Positions 6,931-10,577 of a stretch of 10,577 nt of DNA are shown one piece after another. A program made the translations under genes and the position numbers. Under the pieces are notes generated by a model that did no database searches, had not been told where the DNA came from, and worked only from the letters and a program-made list of their open reading frames with translations. Source of the DNA: Verrucomicrobiota bacterium (lineage in GTDB: Bacteria > Verrucomicrobiota > Kiritimatiellia > UBA8416 > JAIOPI01). The stretch's first letter is position 1. Each line of letters starts with the position of its first letter. The stretch is taken from positions 1-10,577 of the forward strand of contig JAQCIA010000044.1 of the NCBI GenBank assembly GCA_027620105.1. Reading direction: 5' to 3'.

Positions 6931-7323
6931 TTACGCCTTCTTCTTTTCTTCCTTTTCGGGCCGCTTCGCACCGTACTTCGAACGGCTGCGCCGGCGTCCA
7001 TCCACGGCCAGGCTGTCCAGCGCGCCGCGAACAATGTGATAGCGCACGCCGGGCAAGTCGGCCACGCGGCCACCCCGCACCAGTACCACGCTATGTTCCT
7101 GCAGGTTGTGTCCCTCGCCAGGAATGTAGGCCGTCACTTCATACCCCGTCGTCAGCCGCACGCGTGCAACTTTACGCAACGCGGAGTTCGGCTTCTTCGG
7201 CGTCTGGGTCTTTACAAGCAGGCAGACACCACGCCGCTGCGGGCACCCCTTCAGTGCGGGCGACTTTGTCTTCTGCCGCACCGGGTGGCGCCCTTTGCGA
7301 ATCAGTTGATTGATTGTAGGCAT
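6931..7323 (-). CDS. rpsL: 30S ribosomal protein S12, with Ala at the Lys88 hotspot
   Basis: S12 sits at the decoding centre and controls tRNA selection accuracy. It is the classic streptomycin-resistance locus. The protein is 130 aa; the family is about 123-135, and the extra length is a charged KEEKKKA tail. It starts MPTINQLIRKG. The decoding loop TPKKPNSALRKV has both lysines (43 and 44) in the ordinary state. The second loop reads GGRVADLPGVRYH, where almost all bacteria I know have GGRVKDLPG. Residue 88 is therefore Ala (codon GCC at 7062-7060) rather than Lys. Asp89, the residue beta-methylthiolated by RimO in E. coli, is retained. AAGGAG lies 5 nt before the ATG. A promoter lies in the gap after rpoC. 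Confidence 0.98.
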   Translation of the reverse strand: MPTINQLIRKGRHPVRQKTKSPALKGCPQRRGVCLLVKTQTPKKPNSALRKVARVRLTTGYEVTAYIPGEGHNLQEHSVVLVRGGRVADLPGVRYHIVRGALDSLAVDGRRRSRSKYGAKRPEKEEKKKA

Positions 7324-7361
7324 CGTGTCTCCTTAGCTGTCCTTGAAAAAAACGGCTGCAA

Positions 7362-7390
7362 CTTATAGCAGGCGCCTTCACCCGTGGCAA
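7362..7390 (-). promoter_or_regulatory. Predicted sigma70-type promoter of the str operon
   Basis: On the minus strand, TTGCCA (7390-7385) and TATAAG (7367-7362) are separated by exactly 17 bases. Each matches its consensus hexamer at five of six positions, and TGC precedes the second box, forming an extended -10. Transcription would start near 7357-7355, giving a 5' leader of about 33 nt with AAGGAG 5 nt before the rpsL ATG. The first box begins 4 nt after the rpoC stop, so this is the only sizeable intergenic gap in the window and the natural place for a separate str promoter. Read-through from rpoBC is still possible. Confidence 0.6.
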
Positions 7391-7393
7391 TGG

Positions 7394-10577
<3,184 letters not shown>

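Noticed and set aside
7346..7376. Possible terminator between rpoC and rpsL: short stem followed by seven T residues on the minus strand
   Set aside because: The stem is only GGC and TGC paired with GCA and GCC, broken by a 3-nt bulge, and it overlaps the promoter -10 box. It is too weak to call a terminator, though partial attenuation of rpoC read-through cannot be excluded.

Overview
This window is a 5'-to-3' minus-strand run of core transcription and translation genes. Read in the direction of transcription it holds the 3' part of rpoC, then rpsL, rpsG, fusA, rpsJ, rplC, rplD, rplW, rplB, rpsS, rplV, rpsC and the first 58 codons of rplP. Every base is coding or lies in a gap of 70 nt or less, and nothing on the plus strand looks like a real gene. 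The gene order is the classic bacterial rpoC - str - S10 superoperon, with no tuf gene between fusA and rpsJ.

The organism is a bacterium with GC-rich DNA. From memory of the family, several details fit a PVC-group bacterium, most likely Verrucomicrobiota: the wording of the beta' C-terminal region, the L3 and L22 loops, a large insertion in the beta' trigger loop, and the lack of tuf at this locus. No search was possible, so Acidobacteriota or another Gram-negative-type phylum remains open.

Layout: 10577-7394 is beta' from about E. coli residue 329 to its C-terminus. 7393-7324 is the only gap above 40 nt and carries a good sigma70-type promoter for the str genes. 7323-4278 is the str block (S12, S7, EF-G). 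4276-1 is the S10 block. Genes in the S10 block are packed very tightly: two 4-nt ATGA overlaps, one TAAATG junction, and gaps of 1, 3, 7, 14, 22 and 40 nt. This points to strong translational coupling on one transcript. The products assemble together into RNA polymerase, the 30S head and decoding centre (S12, S7, S10, S19, S3), the 50S peptidyl-transferase and tunnel region (L2, L3, L4, L22, L23, L16), and the translocation or recycling GTPase.

I found no exotic system. The points worth a second look are inside the housekeeping genes. The EF-G has a non-canonical domain IV tip and switch I sequence and resembles the EF-G2/spdEFG2 type. S12 has alanine at the usually invariant Lys88 streptomycin hotspot. 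L3 lacks the glutamine methylated by PrmB in E. coli. The compact gaps leave no room for the S7 and L4 regulatory leaders known from E. coli.
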